Shown in pieces: positions 15,203-23,592 of a stretch of 42,763 bases of DNA. Origin of the DNA: Candidatus Omnitrophota bacterium (GTDB lineage Bacteria > Omnitrophota > Gorgyraeia > Gygaellales > Profunditerraquicolaceae); NCBI GenBank assembly GCA_028715785.1, contig JAQURC010000009.1:19539-62301 (forward strand), given 5' to 3'. The stretch's first letter is position 1; every line of letters begins with the position of its first letter. The translations under genes and the position numbers were made by a program. The notes beneath the pieces are model-generated. The model worked only from the letters and a program-made list of their open reading frames with translations. It was not told the origin of the DNA and searched no databases.

Positions 15203-16594
15203 ATGAGCGATAATAATACAGGCAGGATAGTTTCGGTGCAGGGCCCGGTAGTGGATGTAAAATTCTCTACTGCTTTAGAGGTGCCCAATATTTTTACGAT
15301 TATCAATACCCAGAATATAGATAAAGAAGCGGTTGTTCTGGAGGTCGCCGAGCATCTGCCGGGTAATATCGCCCGTTGTATTGCTATCAATTCTACGATA
15401 AATATCCAGCGCAATGCCCAGGCCCGTCCAACAGGCGCGGCAATCCAGATCCCTTCCGGAGAAGTGCTTTTTGGGCGCATCATAAATATCTTGGGGGATC
15501 CCATAGATAATAAGGAAAAGCCGCTTTCGCCGGAAAAGTTTGATATAAGAAAAAAGGACATGGGCAGCTTGATTAAGGTCAAATCAACGGTCAAAAAAAG
15601 TTTTGAGGTTATGGAGACCGGGATCAAAATTGTTGATTTGCTTTTTCCCGTGGTTAAGGGGAGCAAGACCGGGATCTTGGGCGGGGCGGCTTTAGGCAAA
15701 AGTATCCTTACTTTAGAGATAATCCAGCACATCGTGAAAAAATATCAGGGCAGTTGTGTGTTTGTAGGCGTGGGGGAACGTATCCGCGAAGGAAATGAAT
15801 TATATTATGAGCTTTCAAAACACGATGTATTATCAAAAACAATGATGGTTTTTGGCCAGATGAATGAGCCTCCCGGGGCCCGTTTTGGCGTGGCCATGAC
15901 CGGTATCAGCATGGCAGAATCCGTCCAGCGTAAAAATCAGGATGTTCTTCTTTTTGTGGATAATATCTTCAGGTTTATCCAGGCAGGCGCTGAAATATCC
16001 ACTCTTTTAGGCAGGGTCCCTTCAGAGACAGGGTATCAACCCACTTTGATTTCTGAAGCAAGCGAGTTCCACGAAAGGATCCGTTCCTCGACGGATTCAG
16101 GAGGCTCGATAACCGCTTTTGAAGCAGTCTATGTGCCTGCGGATGATTTGACCGATCCGGCAGTAGTGGCCATTTTTAGTTTTCTTGATTCGATCCTGGT
16201 GCTTTCCCGCGAACGGATACAGTTAGGGTTGTATCCGGCAATAGATCCCCTGCAATCTTCTTGCGCCAACCTGGATATCGATATCGTGGGCAGGAGGCAT
16301 TTTGAGGTTGCCCAGGAGGTGATCAGGATTTTCCAAAGGTATGAGGAATTAAGGCGGATTGTTTTGGTGGTGGGAGTCGATGAACTTTCAAGCGCCGACA
16401 GGATTATTTATGAACGGGCCCGGAAATTGCAGAACTTCCTTACCCAGCCGTTTTTCGTGGCCGAGGCCTATACGGGTAAGCAGGGCCAATATGTAACCAG
16501 CGAACAGACCCTTAGCGGTTGCGAAAGAATAATCGCGGGGAAATTTGATTCAAAGCCGGAGGGGGAGTTCTATCTGATCGGAGCATTAACCTAG
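15203..16594 (+). CDS. atpD: F1-ATPase beta-like catalytic subunit
   Basis: The 463-aa AtpD homologue retains the catalytic features: P-loop GGAALGKS (residues 160-167; GGAGVGKT in standard beta), catalytic Glu in GVGERIREGNELY, Walker B LLFVDNIFRF, then QAGAEISTLLGRVPSETGYQPTL and VPADDLTDPA. The lever motif reads DELSSAD rather than DELSEED, and YPAIDPLQSSCANLD replaces the usual DPLxSxSRxL. ATP hydrolysis therefore looks possible. It is the last F1-like gene, 9 bases before the MshEN gene, so the secretion genes appear co-transcribed. A poor ribosome-binding site precedes ATG 15203. It should not be assumed to be the cell's main ATP synthase. Confidence 0.92.
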   Translation: MSDNNTGRIVSVQGPVVDVKFSTALEVPNIFTIINTQNIDKEAVVLEVAEHLPGNIARCIAINSTINIQRNAQARPTGAAIQIPSGEVLFGRIINILGDPIDNKEKPLSPEKFDIRKKDMGSLIKVKSTVKKSFEVMETGIKIVDLLFPVVKGSKTGILGGAALGKSILTLEIIQHIVKKYQGSCVFVGVGERIREGNELYYELSKHDVLSKTMMVFGQMNEPPGARFGVAMTGISMAESVQRKNQDVLLFVDNIFRFIQAGAEISTLLGRVPSETGYQPTLISEASEFHERIRSSTDSGGSITAFEAVYVPADDLTDPAVVAIFSFLDSILVLSRERIQLGLYPAIDPLQSSCANLDIDIVGRRHFEVAQEVIRIFQRYEELRRIVLVVGVDELSSADRIIYERARKLQNFLTQPFFVAEAYTGKQGQYVTSEQTLSGCERIIAGKFDSKPEGEFYLIGALT

Positions 16595-16603
16595 GGGGTG
16601 CTT

Positions 16604-17062
16604 ATGGTTAGAAAAAAGCTGGGTGAGATTTTAATCGAAAAAGGCCTAATTACTCCTAAGCAGCTAGAGGATGCTTTATCTGAACAGTCAAGGACAAAGG
16701 AGTTTCTTGGCAAAATTTTATCTGATAAAAATCAGATTAAAGAGTTGGATTTGCTAAAAGTATTATCCGAGCAATTTAAAATCCCCATAGTTAATTTGAA
16801 GCACAGTTATACTGATTGGGCATTGATTAAAAGTTTCGGCTCATCTTCGATTTTGGATTATAAGTGTTTTCCGCTGAAAAAAGATGATTGGTCGGTGACA
16901 TTTGCGATAAGCAACCCCTTAGACGCCTGGGCATTAAAGAAAATAGAAGAAGTGGCAAGAGGGTTAAAGGTGCAATTGGTCCTGGTTTCTCAGGAGGATA
17001 TGCTTGAGGTTATTGACGGATACCGAAAATATTTAAACGAGAATATTGCCAAACTATTTTAA
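16604..17062 (+). CDS. MshEN-domain protein (GspE N-terminal-like, probable c-di-GMP binding)
   Basis: The small protein of 152 aa consists essentially of a GspE/PilB N-terminal domain. Two MshEN-type half motifs are visible: LGEILIEKGLITPKQLEDAL-SEQ, then LGKILSDKNQIKELDLLKVL-SEQF; the second half has Asn where Gly is usual. In related proteins this motif binds c-di-GMP. No ATPase core follows. I take ATG 16604 as start because AGGGGG sits 5 bases upstream; GTG 16598 is within that site. The gene lies between the beta-like subunit and the GspE gene (4-base gap), so it may be a separate regulatory partner of either ATPase. Confidence 0.8.
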   Translation: MVRKKLGEILIEKGLITPKQLEDALSEQSRTKEFLGKILSDKNQIKELDLLKVLSEQFKIPIVNLKHSYTDWALIKSFGSSSILDYKCFPLKKDDWSVTFAISNPLDAWALKKIEEVARGLKVQLVLVSQEDMLEVIDGYRKYLNENIAKLF

Positions 17063-17066
17063 GAAT

Positions 17067-19220
17067 ATGCCGAAAAAAATAGATACTATTTTATCCGAAG
17101 GCTTAATCGAAAGAGGGTTGATTTCCAAGGAAGCCTTAGAGCCTCTTTTTGGGGAAATAGAAAAAACCGGTGAAAGCCTCCAGCAGGTTTTAGTTAAGCG
17201 CCAGTTGGCCCTAGAGAAAGATATTTTAGCTGTTTTTGCCGAGAAATTAAAACTTGTTTGCCTGATAAACTTAAAAGAGGTTCCCATAGATAAATCTGTT
17301 TTTGACAAGGTCCCGCTAAAGGTTGCCTCGTATTATAAATTTCTGCCCGTAAGTTTAAAAGACAGGTTATTGACTATTGCCGTATCCAGCCCCTTGGATA
17401 TCAAAATTCAGGATGAGATAAGGACGCATTTAGGTTTTGATATAGAAACGGTCCTTTCCCGCCATGGCGATATATTGGATTCCTTAAAAAAATATTATGG
17501 TTTTGCCGCCGATACCATGAAAGAGATTTCACAGGGTTCTGAAGCTAGGCGGGGCTTCCAGGAGCATGCGCAGGAAAAAGTAGAAGATATCGAGAAATTG
17601 GCCGGAGATGCTTCAGTAATCAGGTTGGTTAATCAGGTAATTCTAGAAGGATATAAAAAGCGCGCCACGGACATTCATATCGAACCTCATCGGGAAGGAG
17701 TAAGCCTGCGCTACCGCATCGACGGTTTGCTTTATGAAACTAAAGTTGCTTCCGAAATAAAGAATTTCTTAAGCGCTATTATCTCGCGTATTAAAATCAT
17801 GTCTAATTTAAATATTGTGGAGCGCCGCCTTCCCCAGGACGGCCGGGCAATCGTTAAGGTCGCAGAGCAGATGCTTGATTTGAGGATCTCTACGATGCCC
17901 ACGCCGTTTGGCGAAAGCGTAGTCATCAGGATCCTGCCCACCAAGATGCTTTTTAGTTTGGAAAAATTAGGCCTGCCAAAAAAAGATCTGCAAATCTTTG
18001 AGAGCCTGATCCTCAAACCCCACGGCATAATTTTTATTACCGGCCCCACCGGAAGCGGAAAGACAACTACCTTATATACATGTTTGAGCAGGATCAATAC
18101 AAAAGAACGCAAGATCATTACCATTGAGGATCCCATCGAATATGAGATGCCTAATATTACCCAGATCCAGGTTGCCCCGGAGATCGGCCTGGATTTTGCC
18201 CGGGGGTTACGCAGTATCTTAAGGCATGATCCTGATGTGATAATGTTGGGGGAAGTGAGGGATTTAGAGACCGCCCAGATCGCCATCCGCGTTGCCTTGA
18301 CCGGGCATATGGTATTTTCTACGCTGCATACTAATGACGCGGTTAGCGGCATTAACCGCTTAACCGATATCGGTGTCGAGCCGTATCTTTTGGCTTCCAG
18401 CGTCGAAGCATTTATTGCCCAGCGCCTTATAAGGTTAATTTGTCCGGACTGCAAGTATGAGGATAAGGCTGCTTCGGAGCAATTAAGGGAGATGATTGCT
18501 AGGGACCTAGGGTTAAAATCAATGGATGAAGTAAAAATCTTTAGAGGCAAGGGTTGTGCCGGTTGTAATTTTACCGGTTTTTTCGGCAGGACGGCAATAT
18601 ATGAGATTTTGGTTATGGATGGGGCGATAAAAGATTTAATTTTAAAGAAAGCCACTTCCGGGCAGATTACCAAAGTAGCCCTGGCAAAGGGGATGCGCAC
18701 TTTACGCCAGGATGGCTGGCAGAAGACAGTTGCCGGTTTAACTACTCCCGAGGAGGTAATGAAAACAACTTCTGCTCAAGAGCAGCCAAATGATTTAGAG
18801 AGCAGGGCTCAGGTTTCTTTGGGGGTTTTTACGCCTGAGAGCGCCCATCCTCCCAAAGAAAGCGGAAAAAGAGCCTATCAACGCTTAAACAGCAGGGTCA
18901 ATCTGCGCTATAAGCTTCTTAAATCGCAAGGTGATCTGCTTAAGCGGGGATTTACTCCCGAAGAACTTAGCGTTACCAGCAATATTTCTGCCGGAGGTTT
19001 GCTTTTTTTCTCGGATGAAATATTAGCTGTCGGTTCAATTTTAGAGTTAATTTTAGAGCTGCCTGGAGGAGGCGAAGATCCCATAGAGTGTTTAGCCAGG
19101 GTGACGAGGGTCGAGGAGATGGATCAAGAAGGAAAGTATAACATAGCGGTCTGTTTTTTGGATATAACCGGCGCGCAAAGGGGGAGGCTGAATAAATTTG
19201 TTGAGCAGGAATTAAGTTAA
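17067..19220 (+). CDS. gspE: GspE/PilB-type secretion ATPase fused to a C-terminal PilZ domain
   Basis: The protein is 717 aa from ATG 17067 (the track TTG overlaps the previous gene). It has a divergent MshEN/GspE_N domain (~1-140), then a secretion ATPase core with GPTGSGKTTTLYT (~326-338), the Asp box IEDPIEY, Walker B DPDVIMLGEVRD, a His box (TGHMVFSTLHTND), and a zinc-binding pair CPDC...CAGC. Residues ~601-717 form a PilZ domain with RLNSR (RxxxR) and NISAGG (NxSxxG), the two c-di-GMP binding motifs. GspE normally ends after the ATPase core, so a PilZ tail is unusual and suggests direct c-di-GMP control of pseudopilus assembly. The gene is followed at 39 bases by gspF. Confidence 0.93.
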   Translation: MPKKIDTILSEGLIERGLISKEALEPLFGEIEKTGESLQQVLVKRQLALEKDILAVFAEKLKLVCLINLKEVPIDKSVFDKVPLKVASYYKFLPVSLKDRLLTIAVSSPLDIKIQDEIRTHLGFDIETVLSRHGDILDSLKKYYGFAADTMKEISQGSEARRGFQEHAQEKVEDIEKLAGDASVIRLVNQVILEGYKKRATDIHIEPHREGVSLRYRIDGLLYETKVASEIKNFLSAIISRIKIMSNLNIVERRLPQDGRAIVKVAEQMLDLRISTMPTPFGESVVIRILPTKMLFSLEKLGLPKKDLQIFESLILKPHGIIFITGPTGSGKTTTLYTCLSRINTKERKIITIEDPIEYEMPNITQIQVAPEIGLDFARGLRSILRHDPDVIMLGEVRDLETAQIAIRVALTGHMVFSTLHTNDAVSGINRLTDIGVEPYLLASSVEAFIAQRLIRLICPDCKYEDKAASEQLREMIARDLGLKSMDEVKIFRGKGCAGCNFTGFFGRTAIYEILVMDGAIKDLILKKATSGQITKVALAKGMRTLRQDGWQKTVAGLTTPEEVMKTTSAQEQPNDLESRAQVSLGVFTPESAHPPKESGKRAYQRLNSRVNLRYKLLKSQGDLLKRGFTPEELSVTSNISAGGLLFFSDEILAVGSILELILELPGGGEDPIECLARVTRVEEMDQEGKYNIAVCFLDITGAQRGRLNKFVEQELS

Positions 19221-19259
19221 GGGTTGTCAGCCATAGTAATCAAGAAGGGGTAATTTTAA

Positions 19260-20525
19260 ATGATCAAATATACATATTATGCGAAAAAAAGCACCGGAGA
19301 GACGATTGAAGGCAGGATCGATGCCGTCTCCAAAGAAGAAGCGATTGAGAAGCTGAGTTTGAAGGGGTATTTACCCGTTTCCATAGAAGAAGATGCCGGG
19401 CGTATTGAGCGTCAAGGTGCGCCCAATATAAATCGCCAAACCAGCCGATTGGCCGAATCTAAAATTTTTTCTTTTAGTAAGCCGGGGGGCAGGATAAAGC
19501 CGGGCCAGGTAACTGTATTTAGCCGCCAGTTGGCAAGCCTCTTAAAGTCAGGCGTGCCTATTTTAAGCGCGATTAATATAATCTCGGAGCAATCCGAGAA
19601 TTTTTATTTAAAAGCTTCGTTAAAGAGCATTTGTAACGCGGTAAAAGACGGCTCCACTTTTTCTTCCGCCTTAAGCAATTATCCGCGGATATTTCCGTCT
19701 CTCTATATTGCCTTGGTGCGCAGCGGAGAAGAAAGCGGCACTTTGCCGGCGGCTCTTTTGAGGATAGCTGATTATCGGGCTAAACAAGAAGAGATTATTT
19801 CGCGCATCCGGATGAGCCTGGCTTATCCCATGCTTATGGCAGTCGTAGGAGCGGCCACAATAGTTTTTATGCTTACCTTTGTTATGCCGCGCCTGATGGG
19901 GATATTCATTAATTTAGGTGAAAAGTTGCCTTTGCCTACCCGTATTTTGATCTCTATAAGCCAAGGCCTTGGCCACTGGTGGTTTTGGATAATTTTAGCC
20001 TTGGCAATAATTATTTTACTTATCAGGAGACAGATCAAAACAGAGGCGGGAAAGTTATCTTTCAGCCTGCTTAAGCTGCGTCTGCCGATATTCGGCAAAC
20101 TCATCCTTAAGGCGGAGTTGGCTCGTTTTAACCGTACGTTGGAACTGCTGATTAAAAATGGAGTATCCATATTAAGGGCTATTGATGTAGCTATCCCCGT
20201 GCTTGAAAATGAGGTTATTAAAAGACAATTAAGGCAGAGTTATCAAGAATTAGAGCAGGGCGGTTTTTTCGGCAGGAGCCTGAAGAATTCAAAAGTATTT
20301 CCTCCTTTTATGAGTAATCTTATCAGTATCGGCGAAGAATCGGGCAGGCTGGATGAAGCTTTAGCCGAAATAGCCGACAGCTATGAACATGATACGGATG
20401 AAGCTATAAAAGTAATGAGCAGCCTTATAGAGCCCCTGATGATTTTGGGAATGGGCCTGATTGTGGGGTTTATTGTAGTCGCCATGCTTCTTCCGCTATT
20501 TGAAATCAATGTGATTGCAAGATAA
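19260..20525 (+). CDS. gspF: Type II secretion inner-membrane protein GspF
   Basis: The 421-aa GspF/PilC-type platform protein has two repeated domains, each with GEESGxLxxAL motifs (SGEESGTLPAALLRIADY and IGEESGRLDEALAEIADSYE). Membrane helices are visible around PMLMAVVGAATIVFMLTFVMP, WWFWIILALAIIILLI and PLMILGMGLIVGFIVVAMLLPLF. The N-terminal IKYTYYAKKSTGETIEG is the usual start of the family. AAGAAGGGG lies upstream of ATG 19260. It would anchor the GspE-PilZ ATPase at the membrane and receive GspL/GspM. The 3' end lies close to the kinase gene. Confidence 0.95.
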   Translation: MIKYTYYAKKSTGETIEGRIDAVSKEEAIEKLSLKGYLPVSIEEDAGRIERQGAPNINRQTSRLAESKIFSFSKPGGRIKPGQVTVFSRQLASLLKSGVPILSAINIISEQSENFYLKASLKSICNAVKDGSTFSSALSNYPRIFPSLYIALVRSGEESGTLPAALLRIADYRAKQEEIISRIRMSLAYPMLMAVVGAATIVFMLTFVMPRLMGIFINLGEKLPLPTRILISISQGLGHWWFWIILALAIIILLIRRQIKTEAGKLSFSLLKLRLPIFGKLILKAELARFNRTLELLIKNGVSILRAIDVAIPVLENEVIKRQLRQSYQELEQGGFFGRSLKNSKVFPPFMSNLISIGEESGRLDEALAEIADSYEHDTDEAIKVMSSLIEPLMILGMGLIVGFIVVAMLLPLFEINVIAR

Positions 20526-20562
20526 GAATGAATTATTTAGCTTGAGGGAAGGTATGGATTCG

Positions 20563-22467
20563 ATGTTTCAATGGTTTCAGCTAAATTTAGATATCGTATT
20601 TTTCGTCTATGGCCTGGCGTTTTTGATAATGGGCATTACGGTATTAGCCCAGTTACGCGGTGAAAGCCGGTTTAAGATTGTTAATATCGTATGGGCGCTG
20701 GCTGGTTTTGGTATTACTCATGGCATAAATGAGTTGCTTGATATGTGGGCAATAATCAAAGGGCGCCATCCTGGGCTGGATATATTGCGCTGGTTTATCT
20801 TGCTCATTTCTTATATTTTCCTGTTTGAGTTTGGCAGGCGTTTTTTTTATTTAAACAGTAAGCAAAAAAAACATAATCGGGTATTAAGTAACATATGGAT
20901 ATGGCCGGCTCTGGTAATAATCATCTCTGTTTTAAGTTTTAGCTCAAGTGATATCTGGAAAATTGGCGGGATTTGGGCAAGGTATCTTTTAGGTTTTCCG
21001 GGCGCGATCCTGGCTGGTCTGGGGTTCCTGTCATATTATAAAAAAGAGTTGCAGGCGCCGCTTAAGTTAAAGAAATATTTTCAGCTGGCAGGGGTGGTTT
21101 TTTTAGTTTACGGTTTTTTAAGCGGATTAGTCGTGCCTAAGGCGGATTTCTTTCCGGCAAATTGGCTTAACAACGATTCTTTTTTATCATTGCTGCATAT
21201 TCCGGTGCAGGTATTTCGCTGTTTATGCGCGATAATTTCTACCTGGGCGGTGATAGAGGCGTTGAATATTTTTAATTGGGAGACTTCCGAAGGGCTGCAA
21301 AATTTCCTTGAACAAAGAGAAAAAATTACCGAAGGGATACAGGAAGGCATAATGTTAGTGGATAAGGAGTTTAACATCCTCTGGGCAAATAAGGCTTTAA
21401 TGAGGCGTCATGGTGAGATCCTGGGAGATAAATGTTACCGGGTTGTCCATAGAAGAGAATCCCCTTGTGAAGCCCCGCTTGATGCCTGTCCGATTGCGGA
21501 AGTTTTAAAAGAAAAGAAAGTTGTAAGTTTAATTCACACCCATTTTGATAATAATAACCACCCAAGATTTTTTGAAGTAAGCGTTTATCCCCTTGTGGAT
21601 GAAAAAAACCAGATTAATGAATTTGTCCATATCAGCAGGGATGTTACTGAACGCCAGCAAAAGGCCGAAGAATTAAAGAGGGCCTATGTAGAATTACATA
21701 AGGTCCAAGCAGAGCTAATCGATTCGGAAAAATTAGCCGCGATAGGTGTTTTAGCCAGCGGAGTGGCCCATGAGATAAGGAATCCTTTAGCTATAATTTT
21801 ACAGGGGGTAAATTTTTTAGAGGATAAACTTAAGCCCCGCTCTCAGAATATTTCCGATACCTTGAATATGATCAAGGACAATGTCAGAAGGAGCGACAAT
21901 ATTATCAATGGGATATTCAGTTTTTCCCGGAAGACAGAGTTATCCAGGCAAAATGAGAGCATGGAATCCATGCTGGAAAATTCCCTGGTTCTGGTTGGGC
22001 ATAAAATTAAGTTAGGCAATATTGAGATTAACAAGCAATTTCAGGCAGATTTACCTAAAATCTTTGTCGACCGGCAAAAAATAGAGCAGGCGCTGGTGAA
22101 TATCTTATTGAATGCCATTGAAGCAATGCCGGATGGCGGAAAGATTTTTATCCGCGCTTATTCAAAAAGACTCGATGAGATAAAAAATGGAGTGGGTAAG
22201 AGAAAAAGCGACATGTTTGTATTAGGAGAACAAGCCTTGATTGTAGAAATAGAAGATACCGGGACAGGTATTTCTAAAGAGGTTACGGATAAGCTTTTTG
22301 TGCCTTTTTTCACCACTAAAGGCCCTAATAAAGGACTGGGTTTGGGTTTGTCAGTTACGCGTAATATTATGTTGATGCATAAAGGGATTGTTGATATAGT
22401 TAGCCAGGAAGGTAAATTTACTAAAGCAATTCTTACTTTTAAAATAGGGGAGGAAGGGGTAATATGA
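20563..22467 (+). CDS. Membrane sensor histidine kinase with PAS domain
   Basis: The product is about 634 aa. The start is chosen at ATG 20563 because GAGGGAAGG lies ~10 bases before it; ATG 20554 is too close to that site, and the track TTG would overlap gspF. The N-terminal half has about seven hydrophobic segments, then a PAS domain (EGIMLVDKEFNILWANKALMRR...ISRDVTERQ) with a Cys-containing insert CEAPLDACP, a coil, HisKA H-box GVAHEIRNPL (His403), N-box NILLNAIEAMPDGG, G1 EDTGTGIS and G2 GLGLGLSV. All catalytic motifs look intact. The stop overlaps the receiver-pseudopilin ORF by ATGA, so that receiver is the obvious phosphotransfer partner. Its position inside the T2SS operon is unusual. 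Confidence 0.92.
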   Translation: MFQWFQLNLDIVFFVYGLAFLIMGITVLAQLRGESRFKIVNIVWALAGFGITHGINELLDMWAIIKGRHPGLDILRWFILLISYIFLFEFGRRFFYLNSKQKKHNRVLSNIWIWPALVIIISVLSFSSSDIWKIGGIWARYLLGFPGAILAGLGFLSYYKKELQAPLKLKKYFQLAGVVFLVYGFLSGLVVPKADFFPANWLNNDSFLSLLHIPVQVFRCLCAIISTWAVIEALNIFNWETSEGLQNFLEQREKITEGIQEGIMLVDKEFNILWANKALMRRHGEILGDKCYRVVHRRESPCEAPLDACPIAEVLKEKKVVSLIHTHFDNNNHPRFFEVSVYPLVDEKNQINEFVHISRDVTERQQKAEELKRAYVELHKVQAELIDSEKLAAIGVLASGVAHEIRNPLAIILQGVNFLEDKLKPRSQNISDTLNMIKDNVRRSDNIINGIFSFSRKTELSRQNESMESMLENSLVLVGHKIKLGNIEINKQFQADLPKIFVDRQKIEQALVNILLNAIEAMPDGGKIFIRAYSKRLDEIKNGVGKRKSDMFVLGEQALIVEIEDTGTGISKEVTDKLFVPFFTTKGPNKGLGLGLSVTRNIMLMHKGIVDIVSQEGKFTKAILTFKIGEEGVI

Positions 22468-23225
22468 AAAAGAAGAAGATAATGCTGGTTGACGATGAGG
22501 TGGATTTCTTGAGGATATTGAAATTAAACCTGGAAGATAAAGGTTACGAAGTAATTGCTTTATCCAACGCCAAAGATATTGTCGCCCAGGTAGATAAATA
22601 TAAACCTGATTGTTTATTGCTTGATTTGCTTATGCCTGATATAGGGGGCATGGATGCCTGTCAGCTGCTTAACGGCGATCCTGTGGGTAGTAAAACTCCC
22701 ATAATCATTCTTTCTGCCTTGAGTAAAGATGCGGATAAGCTTAAGGCTTATGAGCTAGGGGTATTGGATTATATCACTAAGCCGGTAGAAATAGAGAAAG
22801 TCATATCGGCCATTGAGAAAGTAACGGCGCCTAAGGGTTTTACCCTAATTGAGCTAATGTTGGTGGTTATAATCATCGGCGCTTTGGTAGCAATGGTCAT
22901 GCCCCGGCTTACCGGAAGGAGCGAACAGGCCCGCGTTGCTACAGCCGAAGCCGATATCCGCGCAAATATCGCCACTGCTTTGAAACTTTATGAGCTGGAT
23001 AACGGCACTTTTCCTTCTACGGCAGAAGGTTTAAATGCCTTGTTGAGTAAACCGGGCTCCAGCCGAAAATGGAACGGGCCTTATTTGGAGAAGCAGCCCA
23101 TAGATTCCTGGGGACGGGAGTATAAATATAAATCGCCGGGCGATCATAGGCCTGATTATGATTTGTATTCATTGGGCAAAGACGGCCAGGAAGGCTCCGC
23201 CGATGACGTCAAAAATTGGGAATAA
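22464..23225 (+). CDS. gspG: CheY-like receiver domain fused to major pseudopilin GspG
   Basis: This is one uninterrupted frame of 253 aa. Residues 1-~121 are a complete receiver: acidic pair D10-D11, phospho-acceptor Asp54 (LLLDLLMPD), Ser84 and Lys106 (ITKP). Only TAPK separates it from G125-F126-T-L-I-E130, a textbook prepilin peptidase site with Glu at +5, then a hydrophobic helix and a GspG body (TAEADIRANIATALKLYELDNGTFP, WNGPYL, DSWGREY, DYDLYSLGKDG). Normal leaders are only ~6-10 residues. There is no convincing internal start with a ribosome-binding site between the domains. If GspO cuts at G125, the receiver would be released in the cytoplasm. Alternatives are a lost stop codon or an assembly artefact. 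Confidence 0.9.
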   Translation: MKKKKIMLVDDEVDFLRILKLNLEDKGYEVIALSNAKDIVAQVDKYKPDCLLLDLLMPDIGGMDACQLLNGDPVGSKTPIIILSALSKDADKLKAYELGVLDYITKPVEIEKVISAIEKVTAPKGFTLIELMLVVIIIGALVAMVMPRLTGRSEQARVATAEADIRANIATALKLYELDNGTFPSTAEGLNALLSKPGSSRKWNGPYLEKQPIDSWGREYKYKSPGDHRPDYDLYSLGKDGQEGSADDVKNWE

Positions 23226-23592
23226 AGGGTTTACCCTTATAGAAATAATGATGACCACAGTGGTTTTGTCCCTGGGGACCATTTTGATATACGGGGCATT
23301 TTTTACTTCCCTGGATTCATTTAATCTCTATAGCGATTATTTAAACCTCACTTCCTGGATGGATGAGCAGGTTTGGAGGGCGCAGGATGATTTGAGTAAG
23401 TTTGGGGCTTTGGCCCGGATTCAGACGGCAGGTGAATTTCAAAAGTCAGGCAAGGTTTTTAGGTGGGGCCTAAACTATAGCTTGATCGATGATAAGTTAT
23501 ATAAGATCGACCTGGATCTTTATTGGCAACGCGGCAGAAGAAAAACAGGGCTATCGAGAAGCGCATATGCACAGTATAATAAAAAAGAATAA
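23203..23592 (+). CDS. gspI: Minor pseudopilin, GspI-like
   Basis: The product has 129 aa from ATG 23203, chosen because AGGAAGG lies 8 bases upstream and the leader becomes a normal MTSKIGNKG. The cleavage site is NKG-FTLIEIMM with Glu at +5. The C-terminal pattern KIDLDLYWQRGRRKTGLSRSAY resembles the GspI end (a V/I-x-V-x-W strand followed by a GRR turn). It overlaps gspG by 23 bases and the next pseudopilin by 26. Minor pseudopilins H and I are hard to separate by eye; order and C-terminus favour I. It probably caps the pseudopilus with J and K. Confidence 0.8.
   Translation: MTSKIGNKGFTLIEIMMTTVVLSLGTILIYGAFFTSLDSFNLYSDYLNLTSWMDEQVWRAQDDLSKFGALARIQTAGEFQKSGKVFRWGLNYSLIDDKLYKIDLDLYWQRGRRKTGLSRSAYAQYNKKE

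Noticed and set aside
11676-16594. Annotation as an ordinary F1Fo ATP synthase
   Set aside because: The c subunit lacks the ion-binding acid, no a subunit is present and several coupling regions are altered, so ATP synthesis is not supported.
17732-18700. 322-aa minus-strand ORF
   Set aside because: It lies wholly inside gspE, opposite its ATPase core; no start signal and no recognisable domain.
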